Below, in pieces: positions 44,261 through 52,333 of a DNA stretch of 56,382 nucleotides. Both the position numbers and the translations under genes were made by a program. The number at the start of each line of letters is the position of its first letter. Positions within the stretch are counted from its first letter, which is position 1. The notes beneath the pieces were generated by a model. That model was not told where the DNA came from. It saw only the letters and a list, made by a program, of their open reading frames with translations, and ran no database searches. The DNA comes from Acidobacteriaceae bacterium (lineage in GTDB: Bacteria; Acidobacteriota; Terriglobia; Terriglobales; Acidobacteriaceae): the NCBI GenBank assembly GCA_003131315.1, contig PKUV01000177.1, positions 1 to 56,382 of the forward strand, given 5' to 3'.

Positions 44261-45715
44261 CTAACGACTTTTTTCCTTCTGCGCTTCGCGCTTCTCCCGT
44301 GCCCAGCCTTCTTTCACGCTTTGTCGCGAACGCCCGAGCGCCAGCGCATCCGGCGGCACATCTTCGGTAATACAGCTTGCCGCCGCGACGTAGGAGCCGC
44401 GTCCAATCTTTACCGGCGCCACCAGCGTCGAGTCGCTGCCGATGAACACGCCATCTTCGATGACCGTTTTGTGCTTGTTCACGCCGTCGTAGTTGCAGGT
44501 GATGGTACCCGCGCCTATGTTCACGCCTTCACCGATTTCCGCGTCGCCCAGGTAGCTGAGGTGATTCGCCTTCGAACCCTTGCCCAGCTTGATTTTCTTG
44601 GTCTCGACGAAGTTCCCCACGTGAGCGCCTTCGCCCACATCGCTGCCAGGACGCAGATGAGAGTACGGACCGAGGACAGCTCCCGCGCCCACCCGTGCGT
44701 CTTCCATGATTGTCCCCGGCCGCACCGTGACATGCTCGCCAAGAACGGAATTTCCGATCACGCTGTAAGAGCGGATGCGGCAATCCGCGCCAATCTTCGT
44801 ATGACCCAGCAACTGAACGAAGGGCTCAATCACGGTGTCGGCGCCAATTTCCACGTCGCTGTCAATCACGCAGGTGTGCGGGTAAAAAATCGTAACACCT
44901 TGCTCCAGCAGTGCGCGGCACTTCGCCAGCCGCATCCGCACATCCAGAACCATCATCTCCGCTCGGGTGTTGCTGCCGAGCACTTCGCCCGCATCGGAGG
45001 TCTTGATCGCGACCACCTTCTTGCGCGCCCGGTGAAACACTCCCGCCATATCCGTGAGGTAGTACTCGCCGTGCGCGTTCTCGGTTGAAAGACGGTCAAT
45101 ATGCTCGTACAAGGCGGGCCCGGCGAAGGCATAGAACCCGGAATTGATCTCGCGGATTTTCTTCTGCCGCGGGGTGGCGGACTTTTCTTCCACAATCGCC
45201 TGCACCTCCGCTCGTCCCCGCGCGCCTTTGCGGATCACTCGCCCATATCCATAAGGATTGTCGAGATCGGCGCTGAGCAAAGTCATGGTCGCTTTCTGAG
45301 CCGTGTGGAAGTCGCTGAGCTTCCGAATGGTTTCGACGGTAATCAGCGGAGCGTCCCCGGAAAGCACGATGACCTGGTCATAGCCGGAAAGCGCTTTGCG
45401 CGCCACCATGAGTGCGTGTCCGGTGCCACGTTGTTCGGCTTGCACCACGAAGTTCACGCCCGTGCCGGCAACCGCCTCGCGCACGCGCTCCGCCTCGTGG
45501 CCAATGATCACGAAGATGTCCTGCGCGGGCACGACCTTTTCCGCCGTAGCAATCACATGCGCGAGGATCGGCTTGCCGCCGATTTCATGCAGGACCTTGG
45601 GATGTTTCGATTTGAGTCGCGTGCCTTTGCCCGCCGCCATGATCGCGATGGCGATACGCGGGGGCTGCGGATTTGATCGGGAAGACTTCGACTTGGTCTC
45701 TGGCGTTTTTGCCAT
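44261..45715 (-). CDS. glmU: Bifunctional N-acetylglucosamine-1-phosphate uridyltransferase / acetyltransferase
   Basis: A 484-residue enzyme that makes UDP-GlcNAc for peptidoglycan and LPS. A basic N-terminal extension (1-20) precedes the uridyltransferase domain (IAIAIMAAGKGTRLKSKHPKVL, with VLSGDAPLI and GYGRVIR). The C-terminal left-handed beta-helix (about 270-460) has repeated hexapeptides and NHLSYLGDAEIGEGVNIGAGTITCNYDG, the acetyltransferase site. Normal GlmU plus a short extension. ATG at 45715. Its product feeds the murein pathway whose recycling enzymes, nagZ and anmK, are elsewhere in the window. Confidence 0.96.
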   Translation of the reverse strand: MAKTPETKSKSSRSNPQPPRIAIAIMAAGKGTRLKSKHPKVLHEIGGKPILAHVIATAEKVVPAQDIFVIIGHEAERVREAVAGTGVNFVVQAEQRGTGHALMVARKALSGYDQVIVLSGDAPLITVETIRKLSDFHTAQKATMTLLSADLDNPYGYGRVIRKGARGRAEVQAIVEEKSATPRQKKIREINSGFYAFAGPALYEHIDRLSTENAHGEYYLTDMAGVFHRARKKVVAIKTSDAGEVLGSNTRAEMMVLDVRMRLAKCRALLEQGVTIFYPHTCVIDSDVEIGADTVIEPFVQLLGHTKIGADCRIRSYSVIGNSVLGEHVTVRPGTIMEDARVGAGAVLGPYSHLRPGSDVGEGAHVGNFVETKKIKLGKGSKANHLSYLGDAEIGEGVNIGAGTITCNYDGVNKHKTVIEDGVFIGSDSTLVAPVKIGRGSYVAAASCITEDVPPDALALGRSRQSVKEGWAREKREAQKEKSR

Positions 45716-45746
45716 GCTCAGCCAATATACCGCGAACCCCGCCGTA

Positions 45747-45866
45747 GAGACGCGGCTTGCCGCGTCTCAGATTGCCGACAAACTCGTGTTGCGACCGTGT
45801 GATTGTTGCTGCTGTCGGTCCAAGCTTGCTGGTGGAGAGCCGGGCGTCCCCGCCCGTCCCTCCACC
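45747..45866. repeat. Two GC-rich palindromes between yvcK and glmU
   Basis: GAGACGCGGC-TT-GCCGCGTCTC (45747-45768, perfect) is followed by GGTGGA...CGGGCG-TCCC-CGCCCG...TCCACC (45831-45866). Both families recur elsewhere in the window (33641, 15123, 52869). The 191-base gap holds no gene. Confidence 0.8.
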
Positions 45867-45906
45867 GTGACCTTCCCAAGAACCTTCTGTGAATCTACTT
45901 TGTGAA

Positions 45907-46965
45907 TCAACTACGGATCGTCTGCCGATCCGGCGCTTGGGCCATTAGCGCCATCAGGTCGTGCGCGACCCGGTCGGTTGCGTGCCGGGCCACCTCGCCC
46001 TCCTCCAGATAATCTCCCAGCACCGGGCACACGCCAAGCGCCTCGATCGCTTCCAGATCCACCACGATCTGCGAAGCTCCCTCCAGGGCGTACTTGGCTT
46101 TCATCTCTGCCGATGCCGTCTTGCGATTGATCAGGGCATAGTCGAACAACTGGACACCAGCGTGGCCATTGAGTGCGCGGATGTGATCCGCCGCAGTTAA
46201 ACTAAGACTTTCATTTACCTGTGTCATCAAGTTGCAAACAAATACCTTGATACCAGGAGAGTCCTTGATCGCCTCGGGGATGCCGCGCACTAGTAAGTTC
46301 GGAATCAGGCTGGTGAAGAGCGAACCGGGGCCGATCGTGATCAGGTCGGCGCTGGCGATTGCCTCCAGCGTCTGGGGAAGCGGCCCAACGTCGGGAGGCA
46401 CCAGGAATAGCTCTCGAATCTTGCCCTTGCTCGCCGTGATCCGGGTCTCGCCGCGCACCCGCGTCCCGTCTTCCAGTAACGCTTCGAGCTCCACGATCGA
46501 CATGGTTGCCGGATAGATATGCCCGCGCGTGAGCAGAATTTCCGAAGAGAGCCGCACCGCTTCGGCAAAGTCTCCGGTAATCGAAGTCAGCGCCGCCAGA
46601 AAAAGATTTCCGAAGCTGTGGCCTTCCAGTCCCGAGCCCTTCTGAAAGCGATGCTGGAAGAGTCTTGAGAGCAGGGCTTCGTCTTCGGAGAGGGCAACGA
46701 TGCAATTGCGCACATCGCCCGGCGGAAGCATATTGAACTCTTTGCGCAGACGGCCACTCGATCCGCCATCGTCGCTGACCGTCACCACGCCAAACAATTC
46801 ACGAATGGTTGGCTGACCGGAGGTGGCCAGCGCCGGCGTCATGACGTAACGCTTCAGCCCCTTCAGCAGCGTGGAGAGGCCCGTGCCGCCGCCGATCGCG
46901 ACCACGCGCAGTTCGGGGCCAGCCTTGCCGGTGTCAGATGAGTTCGTGCGCACTTTGGGAAGCAT
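45907..46965 (-). CDS. yvcK: YvcK/CofD-family protein (gluconeogenesis factor)
   Basis: A 352-residue member of the CofD/YvcK family. In Bacillus and mycobacteria it binds UDP-sugars and governs carbon flow into cell-wall precursors. Motifs: VVAIGGGTGLSTLLKGLK near the start, VVTVSDDGGSSGRLRKEFNMLPPGDVRNC, GHSFGNLFLAALT and TIGPGSLFTSLIPNLLV. The ATG at 46965 is preceded by GAGGCGG; the upstream extension is repeat DNA and is rejected. It lies directly upstream of glmU on the same strand, consistent with a UDP-GlcNAc link. Confidence 0.93.
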   Translation of the reverse strand: MLPKVRTNSSDTGKAGPELRVVAIGGGTGLSTLLKGLKRYVMTPALATSGQPTIRELFGVVTVSDDGGSSGRLRKEFNMLPPGDVRNCIVALSEDEALLSRLFQHRFQKGSGLEGHSFGNLFLAALTSITGDFAEAVRLSSEILLTRGHIYPATMSIVELEALLEDGTRVRGETRITASKGKIRELFLVPPDVGPLPQTLEAIASADLITIGPGSLFTSLIPNLLVRGIPEAIKDSPGIKVFVCNLMTQVNESLSLTAADHIRALNGHAGVQLFDYALINRKTASAEMKAKYALEGASQIVVDLEAIEALGVCPVLGDYLEEGEVARHATDRVAHDLMALMAQAPDRQTIRS

Positions 46966-46986
46966 ACCGCCTCGAATGGCAGCTAA

Positions 46987-47138
46987 GGAATCTCTGATTA
47001 AGTTCGTTCCCGGATAGCTTTGGGTAGGGCACGGCTTTAACCGTGCCGTTAGAGCCCGCGATACAAGCGGCTTTAGCCGCTGAGGCCGGCCCTCTCCAAG
47101 CATCCCAACTCGCCCATGAACACTTAATCAGACCTTCC
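46987..47138. mobile_element. MITE-like element with terminal inverted repeats
   Basis: A 152-bp non-coding unit with matching ends: core TCTGATTAAGT at 46993-47003 and its complement ACTTAATCAGA at 47122-47132. Inside are GGCACGG-CTTTAA-CCGTGCC (47028-47047) and AGCGGC-TTTA-GCCGCT (47066-47081). It lies between yvcK and the TPR gene. No transposase is present, so any movement would need help in trans. Confidence 0.7.
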
Positions 47139-47152
47139 CTAAATGCTGGCAG

Positions 47153-47719
47153 CTAGTACGCGCTCGCTTCTTCTTCCCGCGGCTCAGATTCTTCGGCGCC
47201 CGGATCCGGATATAGCAGTTCGGTGAAGCGCGGATCTTCCGCCAGATTCTGGAAGTCGTCATCATTCCGCGCCTGGAAGCGCAGCGCGGGTTTCGCCTGA
47301 ATCGCCTCGTCGAGCGTCTTGAGCGATTCTTCGACGTGACCGGTCAGGCAATGCAACGCGGCTAGCCCGTACAGAACGTATTCCGACTTCGGATTCTGCT
47401 TCAATAGCTTGTCGAGGTGCTCGCGCGCCGTCACGTAGTCACCCGCGTTGATCAGCGACACCGCGTAGTCGTAATGCTCTTCCGTTGTTTTGAACTGCAA
47501 CGCGGGCGTTTCCAGATGCTTGTCGCAGGTGAGGATATGTACCTTGGCCCGGTCGACCAGGGACTTGTTCGGCCCGCTCAGTACTTTCTGCAGGTGGCCT
47601 TTGGCCTTCTCGAACTTGTGCTCCTGCAACGCGCGGAGCCCGGACTCGTAGCTCTGCACCGCCTGTGTGTGTCGTGGATCTTCGGTCACTTGTTTCTTGG
47701 GGGTTACCTTCAGTGCCAT
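47153..47719 (-). CDS. TPR-repeat protein
   Basis: A 188-residue soluble protein with tandem TPR helices: QSYESGLRALQEHKFEKAKGHLQKVL (24-49), EEHYDYAVSLINAGDYVTAREHLDKLLKQNPKSEYVLYGLA (81-121) and EESLKTLDEAIQAKP (131-145), followed by an acidic tail. Probably a protein-protein adaptor; the partner is unknown. The ATG at 47719 is preceded by GAAGGCGG. Upstream on its strand lies a phased repeat and the CYCXC gene. Confidence 0.8.
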   Translation of the reverse strand: MALKVTPKKQVTEDPRHTQAVQSYESGLRALQEHKFEKAKGHLQKVLSGPNKSLVDRAKVHILTCDKHLETPALQFKTTEEHYDYAVSLINAGDYVTAREHLDKLLKQNPKSEYVLYGLAALHCLTGHVEESLKTLDEAIQAKPALRFQARNDDDFQNLAEDPRFTELLYPDPGAEESEPREEEASAY

Positions 47720-47737
47720 CAAACCGCCTTCAGTTCA

Positions 47738-47806
47738 GAATTGAAATCGAAAAACTTGAAATCGACAGCTCGAAATTGAAAGCCCGAAATTGCGAGCGCG
47801 CTCTCA
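47738..47806. repeat. GAAATTG-type phased repeat
   Basis: Imperfect units related to TTGAAATCG and CGAAATTGA repeat about every 8-10 bases from 47744 to 47795. The TGA stop of the CYCXC gene (47804-47806) lies at its edge. Confidence 0.6.
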
Positions 47807-48262
47807 ATTCATGCTGGCCGCTGTGTCCAGATCGACCAGCTTCCATTCGCCCTTGATAATTCCTGCGCGAATCTGCCGCGCCGTCTTGCCCTGCTTGTGC
47901 ATGGTGTAAGCGTAATAAAGCTCTTTGAGGCAGGTTCCGCACTGCGCACCATGCGTGCCCGAAAAGCAGCTGTGCAGGCTGGTGTGTCCCATGCCGCGGT
48001 CACAGTAGCAGTAACAGGGCTGCTGGTAGATGACCTTCGGAATCTTCGCCGCCAGTTCATAGGCATGCGTCTGATACGGAAACTGCGCGTTATCGCCCCA
48101 AAGCTGATCCTTGGTCAGGATCGGCGGAAGCTTGCTGCCCGCCGCCGGAGGAGCCGCGTTGAAATGCGGAACTCCCTGATCGGCTTCGGATTGCAGCCAT
48201 GGCGCCGATACCATCGTGACCATCAAAAACAGCACCGCCGACGCGAAAACCCGTGTACGCAT
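47804..48262 (-). CDS. CYCXC-family exported protein
   Basis: A 152-residue exported protein. Signal peptide 1-20, then a Pro/Ala-rich stretch, then the Cys-dense motif PCYCYCDRGMGHTSLHSC, followed by CGTC, matching the PCYCGC/CYCXC family of unknown function. Six or more Cys in 40 residues suggests a metal site or disulphide knot. The ATG at 48262 is preferred to a GTG six bases earlier. Nearby redox partners are not evident; the DsbA-like gene is far away. Confidence 0.8.
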   Translation of the reverse strand: MRTRVFASAVLFLMVTMVSAPWLQSEADQGVPHFNAAPPAAGSKLPPILTKDQLWGDNAQFPYQTHAYELAAKIPKVIYQQPCYCYCDRGMGHTSLHSCFSGTHGAQCGTCLKELYYAYTMHKQGKTARQIRAGIIKGEWKLVDLDTAASMN

Positions 48263-48382
48263 GACCACTCAGCCTCAATCCTTTATTTTACCTGAAGGCG
48301 CGGGATTGGCGAGTCACTGGGAGGGTTCGGGCGAGCGTCCAGGCCCGGACGCTTATCGGCCGAATAAACATCGAGCCGATCC

Positions 48383-48607
48383 TTAGCGATTCCGAAGGAG
48401 GTCATCCACCGACAGCTCAACGTCGCGCAGAATTGAGCGAAGAAGACCGGGTCCGACCGTCTCACCAGCATGTGCTGGCACTGTAGTCACTCTCCCATCG
48501 GTATGCCGAAGAAATAAGTGGCTACCGCGCGTCCGCACGATTTCAAATCCGAGTTTTTCGAGGAGACGCACCAGTTCCTTGCCTTTCAAGCGAGGAAGGC
48601 GAGTCAT
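48383..48607 (-). CDS. hicA: HicA-type mRNA interferase toxin
   Basis: A 74-residue toxin with the dsRNA-binding-like HicA fold: LKGKELVRLLEKLGFEIVRTRGSHLFLRH with catalytic His30 in RGSH, then VTTVPAHAGETVGPGLLRSILRDV. It cleaves mRNA when freed from HicB. The start overlaps the hicB stop by four bases (ATGA), so translation is coupled. Confidence 0.92.
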   Translation of the reverse strand: MTRLPRLKGKELVRLLEKLGFEIVRTRGSHLFLRHTDGRVTTVPAHAGETVGPGLLRSILRDVELSVDDLLRNR

Positions 48608-48816
48608 ACTGAGATCTGCTGGATGCCGACGAGTTCGAGCGATGGGCTGACGCTGCGATCCTCCAAACAGAGTTCGACCACCTCCCGAACGCGTTTCATG
48701 AGAGTGTCGAGGTTTTTCGCTTGAGTGTGACAGCCCCGCAAGACAGGAACGGTGGCGACGTAATAACCGTCCTCATCTCGTTCAATGACAACAGTAAACT
48801 TTCGCTCAGCTTTCAC
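48604..48816 (-). CDS. hicB: HicB-type antitoxin
   Basis: A 70-residue antitoxin with the partial RNase H-like fold: FTVVIERDEDGYYVATVPVLRGCHTQAKNLDTLMKRVREVVELCLE. It is the short HicB form without an obvious C-terminal DNA-binding domain, so autoregulation may be weak or need HicA. HicB precedes HicA here. ATG at 48816. Confidence 0.9.
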   Translation of the reverse strand: MKAERKFTVVIERDEDGYYVATVPVLRGCHTQAKNLDTLMKRVREVVELCLEDRSVSPSLELVGIQQISV

Positions 48817-48834
48817 GAGTCGATTTTAGCACGG

Positions 48835-48872
48835 GAAAAGTGAGGCCCGCTCGGGGTTGCCCCGGCGGGCCT
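48835..48872 (-). terminator. Rho-independent terminator of the M20 peptidase gene
   Basis: On the minus strand: AGGCCCGC, inner stem CGGGG/CCCCG, GCGGGCCT, then CACTTTTC. It lies 32 bases after the M20 stop, separating it from hicBA. Confidence 0.8.
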
Positions 48873-48903
48873 GAACCTGAAATCCACAGCCTAAAGCCTG
48901 ACT

Positions 48904-50274
48904 TTACCCCAGCTTCTCAAAAAACAAACAGATCGTTTCAATCCCGCGATGGAAATTCGGGATGTGGAACTTCTCGTTTGGAGCATGCAGGTTGTCGTCG
49001 GGAAGCCCAAAGCCCATCATGACCGATGGAATCTTCAGCACGTCCTGGAAATCGGTCACGATCGGAATCGACCCGCCGGAGCGAATGAACACGGTCTCTT
49101 TCTTGAACGTGTCATGCAGCGCCTCGGTAGCCGCTTTGATGAACCGGTTGTCGGTGCCAACCACGCATGCGGGACCCTTGCTCCACACCTTAATCTTGAT
49201 GTCGATCCCCTTGGGCGTGTGTTTCTTGACGAACGCCGTGTAGCGCTTAAGGATGTCGTTCGGATCCTGGTTCGGCACCATTCGCATGGAAACTTTTGCC
49301 GATGCCTTCGCCGGAATCACCGTCTTCGCCCCCTGAGTCACAAACCCACCCGGCATGCCGTGCACCTCAAGCGTCGGACGCGCCCACGTCCGGTACAGCA
49401 CCGAATATCCCGGCTCGCCGGTCAGCACCTTGGAGCCGACTTCGGCTTTGCGATAGCGTTCTTCATTGAAAGGCAGCCGCTTCCATGCCTTCAGCTCATC
49501 TTTGCTGGGCACTTTGACGTCCTTGTAAAAGCCCGGGATCAGTACCTTCCCTTTCGAATCTTTCAGCTTGCCGATGATCTCAATCAGCGCGAACAGCGGA
49601 TTCGGCGCCGCGCCGCCATAGATGCCGGAGTGCAGATCGGTCTTTGCCCCGAAGGCTTCAATCTCCGTGTAGACCAGGCCGCGCAGGCCGACGCATAGAG
49701 TTGGAAGGTTCGGCGCGAACAGTTCCGTATCGCAGACCAGCGCGAAATCCGCCTTCAACTTCGCCTTCTGTTTGCGGACGTACTCGGCAATCGATTCGCC
49801 GCCCACTTCTTCTTCGCCTTCAAAAATAATCTTGACGTTGATCGGCAGCTTGCCCCCATTGGCCTGCATCAGGGACTCGAGCGCCTTCACTTCCATCCAG
49901 AGTTGCCCTTTGTCATCGACCGCGCCGCGCGCGTAAATGTTGTTGTTGCGCTCGGTCGGTTCAAACGGCGGCGTCTTCCATTCGTCCAAAGGATCGGGCG
50001 GCTGCACATCGTAGTGCGCATACATCACGACCGTCGGCTTGCCATCCGCGTGCAGCCAGTCGGCGTAGAGCAGGGGATGTCCCTTGGTCGGGATGATCTC
50101 GACATTGTCCATCCCGATGCGGCGCAGTTCTGCGGCGACAAATTCCGCCGCCTTCAGCACGTCTCCTTTATGTTCATCGAGCGTGCTGATGCTGGGAATA
50201 CGGAGAAGAGTCTTCAGCTCGTCGAGAAAACGCGGCTGATTGTTGCGGGCAAAATCGATTGCTGGGGAAGCCAT
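48904..50274 (-). CDS. M20-family dipeptidase
   Basis: A 456-residue zinc peptidase. Motifs: VVMYAHYDVQPPDP (metal His and catalytic Asp), ARGAVDDKGQL (bridging Asp), IFEGEEEVGGES (catalytic Glu and ligand), CDTELF and the late His in NEKFHIPNFHRGIE. The lid domain (about 195-330) mediates dimerisation. No signal peptide, so it is cytoplasmic, hydrolysing dipeptides or similar. ATG at 50274. Monocistronic with its own terminator. Confidence 0.93.
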   Translation of the reverse strand: MASPAIDFARNNQPRFLDELKTLLRIPSISTLDEHKGDVLKAAEFVAAELRRIGMDNVEIIPTKGHPLLYADWLHADGKPTVVMYAHYDVQPPDPLDEWKTPPFEPTERNNNIYARGAVDDKGQLWMEVKALESLMQANGGKLPINVKIIFEGEEEVGGESIAEYVRKQKAKLKADFALVCDTELFAPNLPTLCVGLRGLVYTEIEAFGAKTDLHSGIYGGAAPNPLFALIEIIGKLKDSKGKVLIPGFYKDVKVPSKDELKAWKRLPFNEERYRKAEVGSKVLTGEPGYSVLYRTWARPTLEVHGMPGGFVTQGAKTVIPAKASAKVSMRMVPNQDPNDILKRYTAFVKKHTPKGIDIKIKVWSKGPACVVGTDNRFIKAATEALHDTFKKETVFIRSGGSIPIVTDFQDVLKIPSVMMGFGLPDDNLHAPNEKFHIPNFHRGIETICLFFEKLG

Positions 50275-50434
50275 AGTCTGTTGCCTTTCTGGCGCGCTGG
50301 GCGCACGTACTTAATTTAAGATGATCGCCGAAAACGGATCAGTATATACCCTGAATCCCGGCATTTGCGGCGATCGCGTCGCGGTTCTTCACGCCTTTCA
50401 TTCTATTTCGGCCCACGCATTGTCGCCGGCGTGC

Positions 50435-50908
50435 TCATGGATTTCGTTTCAGAAGAGCTGCACGCACGCTGGGCGACATTCGAAAATTAGTCTGCTCCAG
50501 TTTGCTCAACGCACGGCGAAGATCGATCTTGCCCAAGTGCGCTCCTCGCTCCAGGATGCCAAGCGTCCCTCGCACTTCCAGATGGAGGCTTTCTGCCCGT
50601 CGCCGTCCGTCTGCTTCATCGATAAGCACGGTGCCCACACCCAACTCCAGCGCCAACTGAATAGCCTCGCGTTCTCCGACATCCAAACCCATCAGCGCGG
50701 GGTTTGGCGCCGAGGCCACAGTACGCACCTCCAACCATGCTGGAGGTTGGGCGACCCATTGGCGCACCCTCGGAGACGTTTTGGGATGCTGCAATTCCTG
50801 AAAGACCGCATGCGGGAGAAGCACCTGCCCGAAAATAGCGGGCAATAGATCGATCTCATCGATCAGCAGCAGGTAGTTTAGCGGAGAGGTATCGGCAACG
50901 ACGATCAT
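50435..50908 (-). CDS. PIN-domain toxin, DUF3368 type
   Basis: A 157-residue PIN protein: VVADTSPLNYLLLI with Asp6, VFQELQHP, GEREAIQLAL and VLIDEADGRRRAE, which carry the acidic metal-site residues. The DUF3368 group pairs with UPF0175 antitoxins, exactly as here; the start overlaps that gene by four bases (ATGA). A likely ribonuclease toxin; target unknown. The 160 bases before the M20 start hold nothing clear. Confidence 0.88.
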   Translation of the reverse strand: MIVVADTSPLNYLLLIDEIDLLPAIFGQVLLPHAVFQELQHPKTSPRVRQWVAQPPAWLEVRTVASAPNPALMGLDVGEREAIQLALELGVGTVLIDEADGRRRAESLHLEVRGTLGILERGAHLGKIDLRRALSKLEQTNFRMSPSVRAALLKRNP

Positions 50909-51153
50909 GCATGCCGTTCAAATCCCGCGGCATCTTTCTCCAGGTCTTCGACGCTGTAGGCGCGATCCCAGACCTCATGTTCCTTGAGAAAGGCATCCAG
51001 TTCGCAACCGGTCTCAAACCCCAGCAGCAGCCGTATCTGATGGGCGGAGAGCACACCGGATCGATAACCCTCGATGGCAAAAGCTTCCAGGGCCTCCCGT
51101 GCAGGATTGGGGTGCCGGGCCAGGTCGTCGGGAAGCTGCACGGTGATCTGCAT
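50905..51153 (-). CDS. UPF0175-family antitoxin
   Basis: An 82-residue partner of the PIN toxin. It reads MQITVQLPDDLARHPNPAREALEAFAIEGYRSGVLSAHQIRLLLGF, a helix-turn-helix typical of UPF0175, ending with a toxin-binding helix EVWDRAYSVEDLEKDAAGFE. The ATG at 51153 begins the conserved part; an upstream in-frame ATG at 51189 would add 12 unrelated residues. No clear Shine-Dalgarno sequence is visible. Confidence 0.87.
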   Translation of the reverse strand: MQITVQLPDDLARHPNPAREALEAFAIEGYRSGVLSAHQIRLLLGFETGCELDAFLKEHEVWDRAYSVEDLEKDAAGFERHA

Positions 51154-51362
51154 AGTCGGAGGATAGCAAAAGTGGGTCTGAAATGCCATTCAACTCCTAT
51201 CTGCAAGTGCCGCCAGTCTGCTACAGAAGTGCAGCCTTTGATTTCGCGGAGTCAAGGTCGGCCGGGCAAGTTACGTCCGGCCAAGAACCTGAAACGCAAT
51301 TGACAGCAACCCGTATCTCACAAACAATAAGCTGTACAGTCTAGGTTCAACTGGAGACCACC

Positions 51363-52199
51363 ATGTCTGAAGGCGAGCAACCCACCGTTTACCACCCCGA
51401 GCCGCAAAGCAATGTCGGCAAATGGATTCTTCTGGCCGTGGCCGTTGCCTATGTCGGCGCATCGGCGTTTTTCATTTACGACCAGCACAGCAAACTCGGA
51501 AAGGTCACGCAAGATCAAGCCGCCAGCCAAAAACAAATTGGCGATCTGACCAAGCGCATGCAGTCCGCTGAAGCGGATTCCGAGACTCTGGCCCAGCAGT
51601 TGGGCATGACCAAGAAAGAATTGAAGACGCGTGCCGACGAGTTGCAGCACCAGCAGCAGGCCGCATCGGCGCGCATCGCGGCACAGGCGGCCGAAGAGAA
51701 AAAAGATGTCGGCGCCGTTGCCGGAGAAGTAGGAACCGTGAAGACCGACGTCGGCGGCGTGAAGACCGACGTGGCCGCCACCAAGGCCTCGCTCGAGTCG
51801 ACCATCGCGCAACTGCAGCACACCATCGGCGATCTCGGCGTGCAGAGCGGACTGATCGCCAACACGCGCGGCGATCTGGAAGCCCTCAAACACAAGGGCG
51901 ACCGCCAGTACTACGAGTTCACCTTATTGAAGGGATCCAAGCCGCAGGCGTTCTCGACCGTGGGCTTGCAGCTCAAGAAGACCGATCCGAAACGCGGCAA
52001 GTACACGCTAAACGTCACCGCCGACGACAAAACCATCGAGAAAAAAGACAGGAACCAGAGCGAGCCGGTGCAGTTCTATACCGGACGCGATCACATGCTG
52101 TATGAACTCGTGGTCTGGACGGTGGACAAGAACAAGATCACCGGCTACCTGAGCACGCCCAAGAATGCGCCGGTGCCGATCACCGCAACCCCGCAGTAG
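51363..52199 (+). CDS. Membrane-anchored coiled-coil protein of unknown function
   Basis: A 278-residue protein with one membrane segment (WILLAVAVAYVGASAFFIY, 21-39), a long coiled coil (45-165, heptads rich in Ala, Gln, Lys, Glu, with a VGTVKTDVGGVKTDV repeat) and a C-terminal beta-rich domain (175-270). The N-terminus is cytoplasmic by charge, so most of the protein would be periplasmic. It could be a spacer or scaffold in the envelope. Not recognised as a named family. ATG at 51363 with CTGGAGACC upstream. Confidence 0.75.
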   Translation: MSEGEQPTVYHPEPQSNVGKWILLAVAVAYVGASAFFIYDQHSKLGKVTQDQAASQKQIGDLTKRMQSAEADSETLAQQLGMTKKELKTRADELQHQQQAASARIAAQAAEEKKDVGAVAGEVGTVKTDVGGVKTDVAATKASLESTIAQLQHTIGDLGVQSGLIANTRGDLEALKHKGDRQYYEFTLLKGSKPQAFSTVGLQLKKTDPKRGKYTLNVTADDKTIEKKDRNQSEPVQFYTGRDHMLYELVVWTVDKNKITGYLSTPKNAPVPITATPQ

Positions 52200-52222
52200 C
52201 GGCAACTGTAGTAATAGTAATG

Positions 52223-52329
52223 AGGTCAGAGGTTAGAGGTCAGATTGCAGAGGTTAAAACCCATCGCACAAACGGTGGCCGGCGATCCCGTGATTTCACC
52301 TCTGCAATCTGACCTCTAACCTCTGACCT
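52223..52329. repeat. Perfect 32-bp inverted repeat of octamers (AGGTCAGA type)
   Basis: The left arm 52223-52254 begins AGGTCAGAGGTTAGAG and the right arm 52298-52329 is its exact reverse complement, ending CTCTAACCTCTGACCT. The loop is 43 bases. It fills the gap between the coiled-coil gene and yetF, ending four bases before the yetF ATG. Confidence 0.95.
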
Positions 52330-52333
52330 TCCC

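Noticed and set aside
46966-47103. Extended start of yvcK
   Set aside because: It reads through the MITE-like element; the family begins at the ATG at 46965, which has a ribosome site.
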